Part shown: positions 33,741 through 44,900 of the stretch, piece after piece
How the letters are laid out: the number at the start of each line of letters is the position of its first letter
Position numbering within the stretch: the stretch's first letter is position 1
DNA from: Tetradesmus obliquus
Taxonomy: Eukaryota; Chlorophyta; Chlorophyceae; Sphaeropleales; Scenedesmaceae
Reading direction: 5' to 3'
NCBI GenBank assembly: GCA_030272155.1
Contig: CP126203.1
Span: 4,532,501 to 4,596,500 of the forward strand
Length of the DNA: 64,000 bases
Translations under genes and position numbers: made by a program
Notes under the pieces: generated by a model
Databases searched by the model: none
The model's input: only the letters and a program-made list of their open reading frames with translations
Told to the model about the DNA's origin: nothing

Positions 33741-36700
33741 ATGGCTCTGACAATGCAGCGTGCATCCACCGCAAGGGTGGCAGGCAGGAGGGTTGCTGCC
33801 CCCCGCATGGCCCGCGTGAGCCTCAGCCGCGGCAAGTTCGTTGTGCTGGCAGCCAAGAAGTCCGTGGGCGACCTCGGCAAGGTGAATGAGCCTGGTCAGC
33901 GCCTGATCACCCGCCCTGGACGCTCCGCAGCCCGCTTACATCCTCGGCGCTGCTTCGTTTGCTGCAGGCTGAGCTCGAGGGCAAGCGTGTTTTCGTGCGT
34001 GCTGGTAAGCAGCCAGCTGCAGGCAATTGGGCTCCGCAGGACCTGCCAGTGTCGAGCAGTGCCAGGCTCCATCCATGCACTCGCCAATTCTCACCGATCG
34101 CTGCTGCTCTTTGCCTTCGCAGACCTGAACGTGCCCCTCGACAAGGTAAGGCCATCACAGGCAGCGCTCGCGTGCAGGATTCCTGCTTAGCTGCCAGGCC
34201 AGCAGGTGCTGAAATATCCCACGCCTGGTGCCCCTGCAGGAGCAGAAGATCACCGACGACACCCGCATCAGGGCTGCCGTGCCAACCCTCAAGTATCTGC
34301 TGGACAACGGCGCCAAGGTGCTGCTCACCTCCCACCTGGTGAGTGCCTGGGTGGATGAATCCCAACCGAGCTCGGCAGTTTTCCTGCTGGGGGCCCTCGT
34401 TCGAACCCGCGCCTTACCAATTACGCTTTTTATTTTGCAGGGTCGCCCGAAGTCTGGCCCTGAGGACAAGTTCAGGCTGACTCCCGTGGCACCCCGCCTG
34501 GGCGAGCTGCTGGGCAAGCCAGTGAGTGCTGCTCGATGCAGCAGCTGTCACGCAGCGCCAGCCGCGCATTGGGCAAAACGCTGAACGTATTGTGGCTTTA
34601 TATTGCAGGTGAAGAAGCTGAACGACTGCATCGGCGAGGAGGTGGAGAAGGCCGTGGCTGAGGCCAAGAACGGCGAGGTGGGCAGAAGCAGCAGCAGCAG
34701 GACTTGACCTGAGCAGTAGCAGTGGCAGCAGCTGGGGCGGCAGGGCATGAAGCGGGCAAAACGGCACTCACATCAGCAGCGTTGGAATGCACAGAAAGGA
34801 GCACCACCTGCCAACAATGCCTTGTCCCATGAGTGGCAATTGCATCCGTCAGCGGGCACCTGGTGCGCTGTGCAGGCGAAACAGCAGCAATTGCGCACTG
34901 TTGACACAGCTCTACTGACAGCACCCCTCAGCACATGAGTGCTACAGCTGTGCCTGAAGCTCTTGCTGGGCTTGTCTGTTTTGCTGCTTTGCTGCTGCTG
35001 CTGCTGCTGCCGCAGCTGCTGCTGCTGGAGAATGTGCGCTTCTACAAGGAGGAGGAGAAGAACGTGGCCGAGTTCGCACAGAAGGTGCGCAGCACTCGCC
35101 TAGCTTGTTTAGTGTGTTCGGCTTGGACTAAAATATTTGCTGATGTTGTGTACTGCACAGCTGCCCACACATGTGATGCACGCTTGCAGGGTTATGAACT
35201 CGTTGCCAGCCTCTCTCGGCATTGAGTGTGCAAGCTGCAGTGGATTGCCAGCAGCCGCTTCCTGTGCAGCATTGCATGCGCAGCTATTCCAGTAACATGC
35301 TGATGGCTATCAGTTGCTGGTGTGCCGCGTATCTACAGCGCATGCCAGCTGCTCTGCACATTGTGGGTGATGGCCCCGGCAGCTGCTTGCTCACCCAGCT
35401 AATGCTCCCTGTCACATATCTGCCGACCCTGCTGCTGTATTGTTTTTTGTTTGAATTTTTCCTGCAGCTGGCCGCCAACGCCGACATCTACGTGAACGAC
35501 GCCTTCGGCACTGCCCACCGCGCGCACGCCTCCACCGAGGGCGTGACCAAGTTCCTGAAGCCCAGCGTGGCCGGCTTCCTGCTGCAGAAGGTGCGGTTAC
35601 TATGATTTATTGATGCTGCGAAGTATTGTTTGCTGCATGTGGACTTCATTGAGGGTGTGACCAAGTTCCTGAAGCCCAGCGTGGCCGGCTTCCTGCTGCA
35701 GAAGGTGCGTCGCAGCGCTCTCATTGCATCGTCGCAAATCTTGTGTTGAATGTCTTTTCTGCCTGAGTCAAGCATGCTGCAGCCAGTGATTTGTGTGCGT
35801 AGCCATGCCAAGCGATGTGCGGTGCAGAGCTGCTTGCTGTGTTGGTGCAGCTGCTGGTCACAGCTCACTGTTTCCCACAGTACCTCATCTCCTCCTATTT
35901 CTGTGCATTCATGACAACTGCAGGAGCTGGACTACCTTGATGGCGCTGTGTCCAACCCCAAGCGCCCCTTTGCTGCCATCGTGGGCGGCTCCAAGGTGTC
36001 CTCCAAGATCACCGTGATCGAGTCCCTGCTCAACAAGGTGGACGTGCTCATCATTGGGTGAGTGTCGGGGTTTTGCACATCGTTTATCTCAGGGTTTGGA
36101 GAAAGGCTGGACCCTAGACAATGGCATGCGTGTGAATGAGGCCCTGCTCAACAAGGTGGACGTGCTCATCATCGGGTGAGTGGCAGAGGCATACCTCTGA
36201 AGATGCAGCTGAAGTATCTAGTCTGTCAGATAGATGGAGCCTGAGCATTAGCATGCGTGTGACTGAGTCCCTGCTCAACAAGGTGGACGTGCTCATCATC
36301 GGGTGAGTGGCGGGGTTTTGCAGCAGCAAAGTGCGTACACCTTGAGTTGACGATTGAAAGCTCAAACCCCTAGACATTGTCGTGCGTGTGGTAGACGCGC
36401 TGCTGAGTTCTTTGGACCGTGGTCACATCTAGACTTGCGACATTTATTGATGTTTGTTAAGCCGTTTTGGCTGAAGTGCAGTGGTGGCGGCATGGTATTC
36501 GACTTCTACAAAACACTGACGACTGTTCTGCCGCACTGCTGCCTTTTACTCTTTATCCTTTCTCCGCTGCAGTGGCGGCATGGTGTTCACCTTCTACAAG
36601 GCCCGCGGCCTGGGCGTGGGCAGCAGCCTGGTGGAGGAGGACCAGCTGGAGCTGGCCAAGAAGCTGGAGGTCATGGCCAAGGTGCGGAAGAAAAGTGATT

Positions 36701-39037
36701 TCTGTAAATTTCAATCATATGACATTGTCTTATTGCATAGATTAGTAGTTTAAGCAACAAGATTAGGCAGAGCTGGCCAAGAAGCTGGAGGTCATGGCCA
36801 AGGTGCAAAGAACACTATATCATCCATTGGTTTTGCATATATAGTTTTAAGACAGCCATGTATGTGATAGTAGTAATGGGCGCAAGGACCAGCTGGAGCT
36901 GGCCAAGAAGGTGGAGGGCATGGCCAAAGGTGCGGGGACATGCATTGATTCTACCAGCTGATTGCATGGGGCTGCCATGTATGAGCAGTTGTTGGACAGA
37001 GCTTGCCAAGAAGCTGGAGGTCATGGCCAATGGCGTGAAGGGCAGGTTGTGGCGAGGGCTGGCTTTGTGTACATGATGATGCTTTCCATATACGTGATAA
37101 AATGATGATGCTGTTTGACTGTGCATGGTATTGCTTGGTAGCACTCGCTCGATCCTGCTGCGCCACTGCTTACGCATGCTGCTGCTGCTGCTGCTGCTTT
37201 CCTCTTCACCCCTGCAGGAGAAGGGCGTGCAGCTGCTGCTGCCCGCTGACGTGGTGGTGGCGGACAAGCTCTCACAGACTGCTCCGCTGCTGCTGCTGCT
37301 GTTTCTTCTTATCTGTTCAACCCCTGCAGGAGAAGGGCGTGCAGCTGCTGCTGCCCACTGACGTGGTGGTGGCCGACAAGTTTGACCCCAACGCCAACAC
37401 ACAGACCGTGTCCGCGGAGAAGATCCCTGACGGCTGGATGGTGAGCTGCCTGATGTAGTGGTTTTCATTTAGACAGTAGTAGCAGCAGCAGCAATGCCAA
37501 GAATAAAAACAGCTTGCAGGAATGTCCGCTGACAAGATCCCTGACGGCTGGATGGTGAGCTGCTATCAATGCAATGGCGTGCATTTAAACAGCAGCCTGA
37601 GCAGCAGCAGCAGCATTGCACTAGATAAAACACAGCTTGCAGACAGACCGTGTCCGCAGAGAAGATCCCCGACGGCTGGATGGTGAGCTGCCAAAACAGC
37701 CGATTTGTAGAGTACAACTCCCTTGTGGAACCAGCAGCAGCAAAGCACAATGGTTGTAAAGCAGCCTGGCTTGTGGTGGGAGAGCTGCAGGGCAACGCCC
37801 GGGAAAAAGATGCAGTGCAACGCAGGAACAGTACATCCAGTAATGCGCGTGGGGAACAGTTGAACAACCATGCGCATCATGCTCACCGTTCTGCCTGTCT
37901 TATCCGCTGTGTCCTTCACTCTGCAGGGCCTGGACATCGGCCCCGACTCCATCAAGACCTTTGAGGATGCCCTGAAGACCTGCAAGACTGTGGTCTGGAA
38001 CGGCCCCATGGGCGTGTTCGAGTTCGACAAGTTCGCCAAGGGCACATACGTGAGTAAAACGCATGGATGCTGCTGCTGCTGCTGTGTGTTGTGCAATGAG
38101 TGATTTGTGTTTGGCAAAAATGCCAAGGGCACCTGTGTGAGTGACAACTTGAGGCTGCTGCTGCTGCATGGTGTGCAAGTGCATGCTGTAGAGTCAAACT
38201 CCCATGACAGTACAGCCTGGCCAATGCGCTTGCGCCCTACAGCACTCCCAGTGCTCACCATTGCTGCTGCCTGCATCGTTATTTCTGCTTGGTACAACAG
38301 TCCATCGCCCAGACCCTGGCTGAGCTGACCCCCCAGGGCACCTGCACCATCATTACAGCTCACTGACAACTATCTGCCACTGCCTGCGCTGTTATTTCAT
38401 GTGTTGTAACAGTCCATCGCCCAGACCCTGTCTGAGCTGACCCCCCAGGGCACCTGAACCACCATCATCTTTGCTGACCAAAACCCTGCTGCCGCTGCCT
38501 GTTACTTTTGCTTGTTATAACAGTCCATCGCCCAGACCCTGGCTGAGCTGACCCCCCAGGGCACCTGCACCATCATCGGTGGCGGTGACTCCGTGGCAGC
38601 AGTGGAGAAGGCAGGCCTGGCCGAGAAGATGAGCCACATCTCCACCGGTGAGTGTTTTCTACTCGCTCTGCTCATGTTTATTGGAGCAGCAGTTTGGAGC
38701 GGGTGTGGTTAAGTGCAGCACTGCCGGGAGAGGGTGCTTGCATGCAGAGAGAGCACCAGCAGGGGGTGGTGGCTAGATTTCGGTCACTGGTGCGTGCACT
38801 CATTGCAGCGCAAGCCGTGCATGGTTTGCTGGGAAACTGCTGCAATGCGTAGAGGCAGGTTGCTAGCACTAGCATGGCGTGCAGTGCTCCTTCTGCCGTG
38901 TTGCTTTACCCAGTCTCTGTGTGGTCCAGCTAAGCCTGACAACCTTCTCTGCTGCTGCTGCTGCAGGTGGTGGTGCCTCTCTGGAGCTGCTGGAGGGCAA
39001 GGTGCTGCCCGGCGTGGCTGCCCTGGACGAGAAGTAA
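33741..39037 (+). CDS. PGK1: Chloroplast phosphoglycerate kinase
   Basis: Catalyses ATP + 3-phosphoglycerate to 1,3-bisphosphoglycerate in the Calvin-Benson cycle. Fourteen exons close in frame to 437 aa: 33741-33881, 33968-34004, 34123-34145, 34240-34338, 34441-34521, 34609-34677, 35016-35084, 35468-35590, 35924-36057, 36573-36681, 37330-37440, 37927-38049, 38524-38647 and 38967-39037. Residues 1-~37 are Ala/Arg/Ser-rich, a plastid transit peptide. Family motifs run in order: [67 protein letters not shown] and the end [15 protein letters not shown]...ALDEK. Length fits algal plastid PGKs (roughly 460). Introns hold about 13 partial copies of neighbouring exon edges, so the true exon set was chosen by frame and family continuity; two of the alternatives have splice signals on both sides. 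Confidence 0.95.
35651..35704 (+). repeat. Copy of the 3' edge of PGK exon 8
   Basis: 54 bases nearly identical to 35537-35590, followed by a functional-looking GTGCGT donor. One difference from the exon is synonymous. It lies in the intron before exon 9 with no nearby acceptor of its own. Confidence 0.85.
36138..36302 (+). repeat. Two copies of the 3' edge of PGK exon 9
   Basis: 36138-36175 and 36265-36302 repeat the last 38 bases of exon 9, each with the GTGAGTG donor. Both are preceded by a shared GCATGCGTGTGA motif, so the duplicated unit is about 127 bp and includes intron sequence. Confidence 0.85.
36481..37030 (+). repeat. Copies of both edges of PGK exon 10
   Basis: 36481-36514 copies the start of exon 10 with its own GTGCAG acceptor, ahead of the real exon at 36573. 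After the exon, 36770-36802, 36887-36929 and about 36999-37030 copy its 3' edge ([11 protein letters not shown]), the first two still followed by GTGC donors. The copies are progressively degenerate. Confidence 0.8.
37218..37269 (+). repeat. Copy of the 5' edge of PGK exon 11
   Basis: Repeats the first 52 bases of exon 11, with the CCCCTGCAG acceptor, 112 bp ahead of the real exon. The donor is lost (GACAAG then CTCT), so it cannot be spliced as a simple exon. It encodes Ala where the real exon has Thr in LLP(A/T)DVVVADK. Confidence 0.85.
37520..37682 (+). repeat. Two mini-exon-like copies of the 3' edge of PGK exon 11
   Basis: 37520-37554 and 37643-37682 repeat the IPDGWM end of exon 11. 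Unusually, each has both an acceptor (AGCTTGCAG) and a GTGAGC donor, so each could be spliced in as a 35- or 40-base cassette. Either alone shifts the frame, and both together create a stop at the junction. Confidence 0.75.
38122..38136 (+). repeat. Short copy of the 3' edge of PGK exon 12
   Basis: The 15 bases GCCAAGGGCACCTGT followed by GTGAGTG mirror the end of exon 12 and its donor. Confidence 0.6.
38301..38470 (+). repeat. Two copies of the 5' edge of PGK exon 13
   Basis: About 38301-38354 and 38414-38470 copy the first ~50 bases of exon 13 with their ACAACAG/GTAACAG acceptors, at ~110-bp spacing ahead of the real exon at 38524. Neither has a donor; the second carries an in-frame TGA. 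Confidence 0.85.
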
Positions 39038-39038
39038 G

Positions 39039-39102
39039 AAGTTCACACCCCCTCAAGTGTGAACTTTGGCGTGAACTTCTCTCTGGCAGCGTGAACTTCT
39101 GT
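39039..39102 (+). repeat. Stem-loop and repeated GTGAACTT motif in the PGK 3' UTR
   Basis: AAGTTCACA (39039-39047) pairs perfectly with TGTGAACTT (39058-39066) over a 10-base loop, starting two bases after the stop codon. GTGAACTTCT recurs twice more up to 39102. It may stabilise the mRNA or be a further relic of local duplication. Confidence 0.55.
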
Positions 39103-41550
39103 AGCGTGCAGCTCTGGCGGCTTTCTGACGGTAGCAGGCGCTACTTGGGCAGTTGTCTTCCATGTGGCTGTGATGGCAGGCTTGGTGTATGCGGATTGCA
39201 CTGCTGTTGTGCATCCCGATGACCAGACATGGCAATGAACAGATTTTGTGCAGCATGCAGGCAGCGGTTGCGGTACATAGGCGCGCATTCAGCCCATTTG
39301 CATGAAGAGAATGCAGCTGTGCCACAGTTTTGACGGACTGGCTGCCGCGTCTTGCAGCAGGGGTTGCAGCAGCAATTTCTGCTAGGAATGCTGCTGCAAA
39401 ACCCTGCTGCAGCGCGCAGCTTGTGTGGAGAGTGCGAGAAAGAGTGAGCAGGCACGCTCACCTTCCACCGGCAATGTACGGGGAAGGAGCGTTGCCGCAT
39501 ATTGCAAGGCGTAGCGCATGTGTGCTTGACTCCGAGTGTGTTTGCAGTTGCAGGCAGTTGTGCACATCTGTGTGCAGTGTGTGTTGGTGCCCGGCAGCCG
39601 CCCGTGCGGTGTGCTGTGGCATGTGGATTGGGGAAACAAACAAACAGATATCTGCACATCACTACACCCCGGCTGTTGACAGCAATGTTGCTGCAGGCTT
39701 TTGACACTGCTGGTGTTTGGGCCGTCACCAACATGTCAGATCCTAAGCCCCAAGGCGTTACCATCTGCAGCTGCAAACCGTTTGCAATCGGATTTCCTGC
39801 AAGTCAGTACACGTGTGCATGCAGTGCGCACTGCAGCTGCTGGCAACCAAGTCAGGAGCAGTCTCGCTTGCATACGATGCACATGCAACAGACCAACTCT
39901 GCCACACCGCAGCTCTGGACTGATGCTTTGGCTGCAGCATGCATGACGCCAATGCAAGTCAAACCAGAAACGACCCTTGTCAGAACAGAAACAGTCCTGG
40001 TCAAAACAGAAACAATTGTGCGGCACAGAGTCCAACTGCTGCGCATCAGCAGGCCGTGAACCTGCCATGGATCATTGTCATCTTCATCACTAACAGCAGC
40101 AGCACAGGCAGCCGGTATCCTGTATGGCAGCACTGACGAAGATAGGCGAGCCGCACCTTGATGCAGTGCAGTCGCCCTATGCAGCAGCAGGTCGATCGTC
40201 AGACCAACAAGTATACTATAGTATGCCTGCAACAGCACACGCCTGCAGCATGCAAGCCAGACAGCGCTGAGAGTGGCGGCAGCACAAGTGCTGTTCCATT
40301 CAGCAAAAGCCCCCTAGGCAGCATAACATGCATGCATTTCAGATCACATGTATCTGATAGTTCACAGGTAGACCTTATGAAGATCACAGGTGTATCACAG
40401 GCAGCAAAGGAACGCGCGACCAAACACGCGCTACAACACATCCAAAACTGCATGCTGCAGTGAAGTGCAAGACAGCACTGCACAGCGCCGTGTACATTCC
40501 ATACCGGCAAGCCACCCCCCACACCAAGACTGTGATGCAACATGGCCCTTAGCCTTTCTCAGACAAACACGCAAGCAGCCAGTACTACTAGTAGGACTGC
40601 AATTGCTGGAGGAAAGTGTGATCATTGGTGGGTGACAAAACAACATGGTCGCATGATGGCTGCCTTGCAGGCAGTTGATGGCAGTGCGGTGTGCTCTAAA
40701 AGTAACAAGCGTAACACCAACTTCAGCGGTGCAGTAGACTGCCATACACCAAACACCAAGGCTTGACCAACTTGGTCAGGCCTTGAAAGCTGGTAGCAAA
40801 ATCAGCGGGCCTCAGCAAGCCACAGGCGAAGCTTGCTGTTGGTCACTGGATTAAAGCACCCGCAGGCACGCACTGTAAAGTGGGTGCAATGTATGAGGAC
40901 ACTTTATAAACTGTGACCTATGGCACGGGAAACACGTACGTACGTGAGCAAACCCCACTAACAAACTCGTTGCAAACCAGTGCAAACCTGAGCGAGTGAC
41001 TGGAAAAAACCCATGGGCTGCTGGGGGTAAAGCACCACCGGCAGCAGATCCAAATCTTTGCCTGTCACATGCGTGCCTCTTCAACTCAATTCGAGACTGG
41101 CCACATCTCTGGAGGTTGTGTGTCATGCATTGCCTCAGGCATGGCTTGCCAGCACACTTCCAATCCAATCCAATCCAATTCGCCGCATCACACCAATCAA
41201 CGTAGACTCAACGCACACGGTATGGCAAACAGACACACAGGTGAAGCTGAAGCATAGCGTGTGCATCTTCACAAGCTCCTGCCAGCACTGCTCTCCAACT
41301 ACACGCATGCACATGCGTGCACAGAAGGCACAAACCAATGATTGCAGCTGCCAGCGTCAGCTGCGCCTGCACCACAGTCATCATCATATTGCCCATCAAG
41401 CCACAGCAGTAATGTCAGCTGCGCCTGCATTGCAATGTCATGTCCAAATCAGGCTGCGGCAGCGCCTGTCATCACTGGCCATCAACAGACAGCTGTCAAC
41501 GCCATCTGCGCCTGAATTACATCACTTCACTCTTGCCTGATCGCATCATG
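39103..41550. other. Intergenic region between PGK and the oxidase gene
   Basis: About 2.4 kb between convergent genes. A (CCAAT)n pentanucleotide tract lies at 41160-41180. A TTACA at 41517-41521 is TGTAA on the minus strand and may be the poly(A) signal of the oxidase. No PGK poly(A) signal was found close to its stop. No other gene is evident. Confidence 0.45.
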
Positions 41551-41712
41551 CTGTGGCTGTGCCTGGCACTGGGGGCTTGTAGCCGGGGCACCCGCCATCC
41601 GCTGGCAGTGTCAGCGCCAGCTGCGCCTGCATCACTTCAGCCTTGTATCAACCAGGCGACGGCTGTTCCTGGCACTGGCGGAGTGCATCCGGGGCACTCG
41701 CCATCCGCAGGC
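41551..41712 (-). repeat. Copies of the 3' coding end of the oxidase terminal exon, in its 3' UTR
   Basis: Segments at about 41551-41606 and 41660-41712 repeat the last ~55 bases of the oxidase coding region (GECPGYTPPVPGTATA), downstream of the stop at 41757. This parallels the array after the left-edge gene. Confidence 0.7.
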
Positions 41713-41756
41713 AGCCTCACCGTTGGCTGTGCCTTCCATCAATCTGCATGATTGCA

Positions 41757-41896
41757 TTAAGCTGTGGCTGTGCCTGGCACGGGTGGTGTGTAGCCGGGGC
41801 ACTCGCCATCAGCCGGCTGTGCATCATCAGGGAAGCCGGGGCACTTGAACAGCACCACCTTCATGCAGCCCAGGTCCTCATGCATCAGGTAGCTGC

Positions 41897-41938
<42 letters not shown>

Positions 41939-44900
41939 AGAACAGCTGGTTAATGAATAGTCACAGTGGTGGTAAGCAGTGCCACCGTCATGCAGCCTCG
42001 TGCATCAGGTAGCTGCAGGACAACAGGACAACAGGGGTACGGCCAGGCAATTCAAAGAACTGAGCGGTCAATCACAATTGACACGATTTACCAGAAAATT
42101 GCAGCATGAGATGAAGGTGGGCAGGCAGGCAGTGTGTACGCATTGCTGGCAGACGCATGCATTTTGTTGTGTTCTACAGCCAGCACATTATGTCATGATT
42201 TGAGCACGTGTATGTAAGCTGCAGAGGGCCGCAAAGGGCTGCATGTGAGCCTTGCTTTAGCTCAGCCAAAAGTAGCCAGCTACTCACTGGCAGTGCATCA
42301 CGGAGTAGCCTGTGAAGGCGCCTGGCTGGAAGCGCAGCGTCAGCGCATCAGGAGGGATGGGCGTGTAGAAGGGGAACAGCAGCGTGTCGTAGTAGTCGCC
42401 AATCTGCACAGCAAGGCGGAGCAGCAGCAGCAGCGGGAGCAGCAGCAGCAGCAGCAGCAGCACATTGTCAAGTAGGAAGCATGTCGTACTAATCCCCAAG
42501 CTGCACAGCAAAGCGGCACCAGCAGCAGCAGCAGCGTCATTACTGGCGGTGCGGCAGTAGTCAACGGCTGCTGCGAAGCACACACATGACAAAGGCAAGT
42601 AGTGAAGATGCTGCGCTGCACCTACCAGTGCCCGTCAACGCACCAGCTGCATCACTCTGGTGGTGCACTTGAATGCCACAAGAGGGGTGGACACCACTAT
42701 ATTCATGATGAAGGCATCACAGCATGCAAGCACACCTTGTAGAAGTTGCTGGTGAAGGGTTTGGCCCCAGCCTCCAGCAATGCCTTGTTGAATCCCACCA
42801 GCTGGAAGGGGTTGGTGTGCACCTGCAGCAGCAGCAGCAGCAGTACGGAGTTGTGCTGACAGATACGTGAACAGCTGGCATGTGGTGAGAGCACAGCTGC
42901 GACTGGTCTTGTGCGGGCTGGACGGCCATCTGCCCTCAAAAGCATGCGGCATGGCAGCTGGTGCACACCTGGAGTGACATTTAATGCTCATTGTGCCACA
43001 CGCAGTGCTATGCACTGATTACAGAACTTCCAAAGCTGAAAAATGTGCGCTCACGTGCAGGGGATGGAAGACTGCATCGTTGAAGTCCCACTGCTGAATG
43101 GTGCCTATGTTCATGGTCAGCGGGTTGGGATCGGGGAAGGTGAAGCTCTGGTTGTTCACCTCGCACGCAAACTGCCTGCAAGTTGCATGAAACATAAAGA
43201 TTGAGCAGGTGGTTGACACAAGGAATATCAAAAACATGGGGTATAAGAAAGTTGCAGCTCTGGTTGTTCACCTCACACGCGAACTGCCTGCAGGTTGTAC
43301 GAAACAAGAAAAAAATGAGCAGATGGTTGACACAAAGAATGTTGGAGCATGGGGGTTAGGGAAGCTGAAGCTCTGGTTGTTCACCTCGCACGCAAACTGC
43401 CTGCAGGTCGAATAAAGATTGAAGACACAGAAAAGGGCGGCAGCATGCGCAGCAGTCAGTGATGTGGCAAGGCTTGTGGTCAGTGGGGCAGGGAGGCTGA
43501 GGCGCTGGTTGTTCACCTCGCACGCAAACTGCCTGCAGAGCATCAAAACAAAGGGACGGCGGCAGCATGGCAGCAGTTAATGATGTGGCCAGGCTCATGG
43601 TCAGTGGGGCAGGGAAGGTGAAGCTCTGGTTGTTCACCTCACACGCAAACTGCCTGCAGGTTGCATGAAACAAGAAAAAAATTGAGCAGATGGTTGACAC
43701 AAAGATTATCGAAATCATGGGGGTCAGGGAAGCTGAAGCTCTGGTTGTTCACCTCACATGCAAACTGCCTGCAGAGCATCAAATAAAAGGGGCGGCGGCA
43801 GCATGGGCAACAGTAAGTGGTGTGACCAGGCTCTTGGTCAGTGGGGCAGGGAAGCTGAAGCTCTGGTTGTTCACCTCGCACGCAAACTGCCTGCAGAGCA
43901 TCAAAACAAAGGGACGGCGGCAGCATGGCAGCAGTTAATGATGCGGCCAGGCTCATGGTCAGTGAGGCAGGGTCAGGGAAGGTGAAGCTCTGGTTGTTCA
44001 CCTCACACGCAAACTGCCTGCAGGTTGCATGAAACAAGAAAAAAATGAGCAGATGGCTTGACACAAGGATTATCGAAATCATGGGGGTCAGGGAAGCTGA
44101 AGCTCTGGTTGTTCGCCTCACATGCAAACTGCCTGCAGAGCATCAAATTAAAGGGGCGGCGGCAGCATGGGCAACAGTAAGTGGTGTGACCAGGCTCTTG
44201 GTCAGTGGGGCAGGGAAGCTGAAGCTCTAGTTGTTCACCTCGCACGCAAACTGCCTGCAGAGCATCAAAACAAAGGGACGACGGCAGCATGGCAGCAGTT
44301 AATGATGCGGCCAGGCTCATGGTCGGTGGGGCAGGGTCAGGGAAGGTGAAGCTCTGGTTGTTCACCTCGCATGCAAACTGCCTGCAGGTTGCATGAAACA
44401 AGAAAAAAATGAGCAGATGGTTGACACAAGGATTATCGAAATCATGGAGGTCAGGGAAGCTGAAGCTCTGGTTGTTCACCTCGCACGCACACTGCCTGCA
44501 GGATGAATGAGGTCAATGGCACAGAAAAGGGCGGGAGAATGGGCGACAGTCAGTGACGTGCAGCATAAGCGAGTGAAGCCTGCATTGTAGCATGTGTCAG
44601 GCGCAAATGTGTGTGCTGCAAGGGTGGGTGATCGGCGTGCTTGCTGCAGCTTTAGCTGTCCGCAAGCCTCACTGCATGCAGCACACGATTCATATAAACT
44701 CTGCGCTGCACGGCTGCTACAGATGACACCAAAAAGGTTGGGATGCACAGGGCATGCGGCAGCCATGAATAATTCTGAGCCATGTGGTCAGCCTCAAGTG
44801 CATGCCACATGCATGCATTCCTGATTAATCCACATGTATGTCCAAGCCCAGCCGGGATGCAGCCCATCCAGCAGCACAACCAGGCGCCACATTCACACAA

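Noticed and set aside
34395-34440. tRNA-like GTTCGAACCC next to a D-arm-like stretch on the minus strand in a PGK intron
   Set aside because: The T-stem does not pair and there is no anticodon arm or acceptor stem.
43255-44500. Eleven real alternative exons of the oxidase
   Set aside because: The copies lack paired donors and drift between frames, and only the copy at 43175 continues into the NPLTMNIG...HPLH sequence that the family requires.
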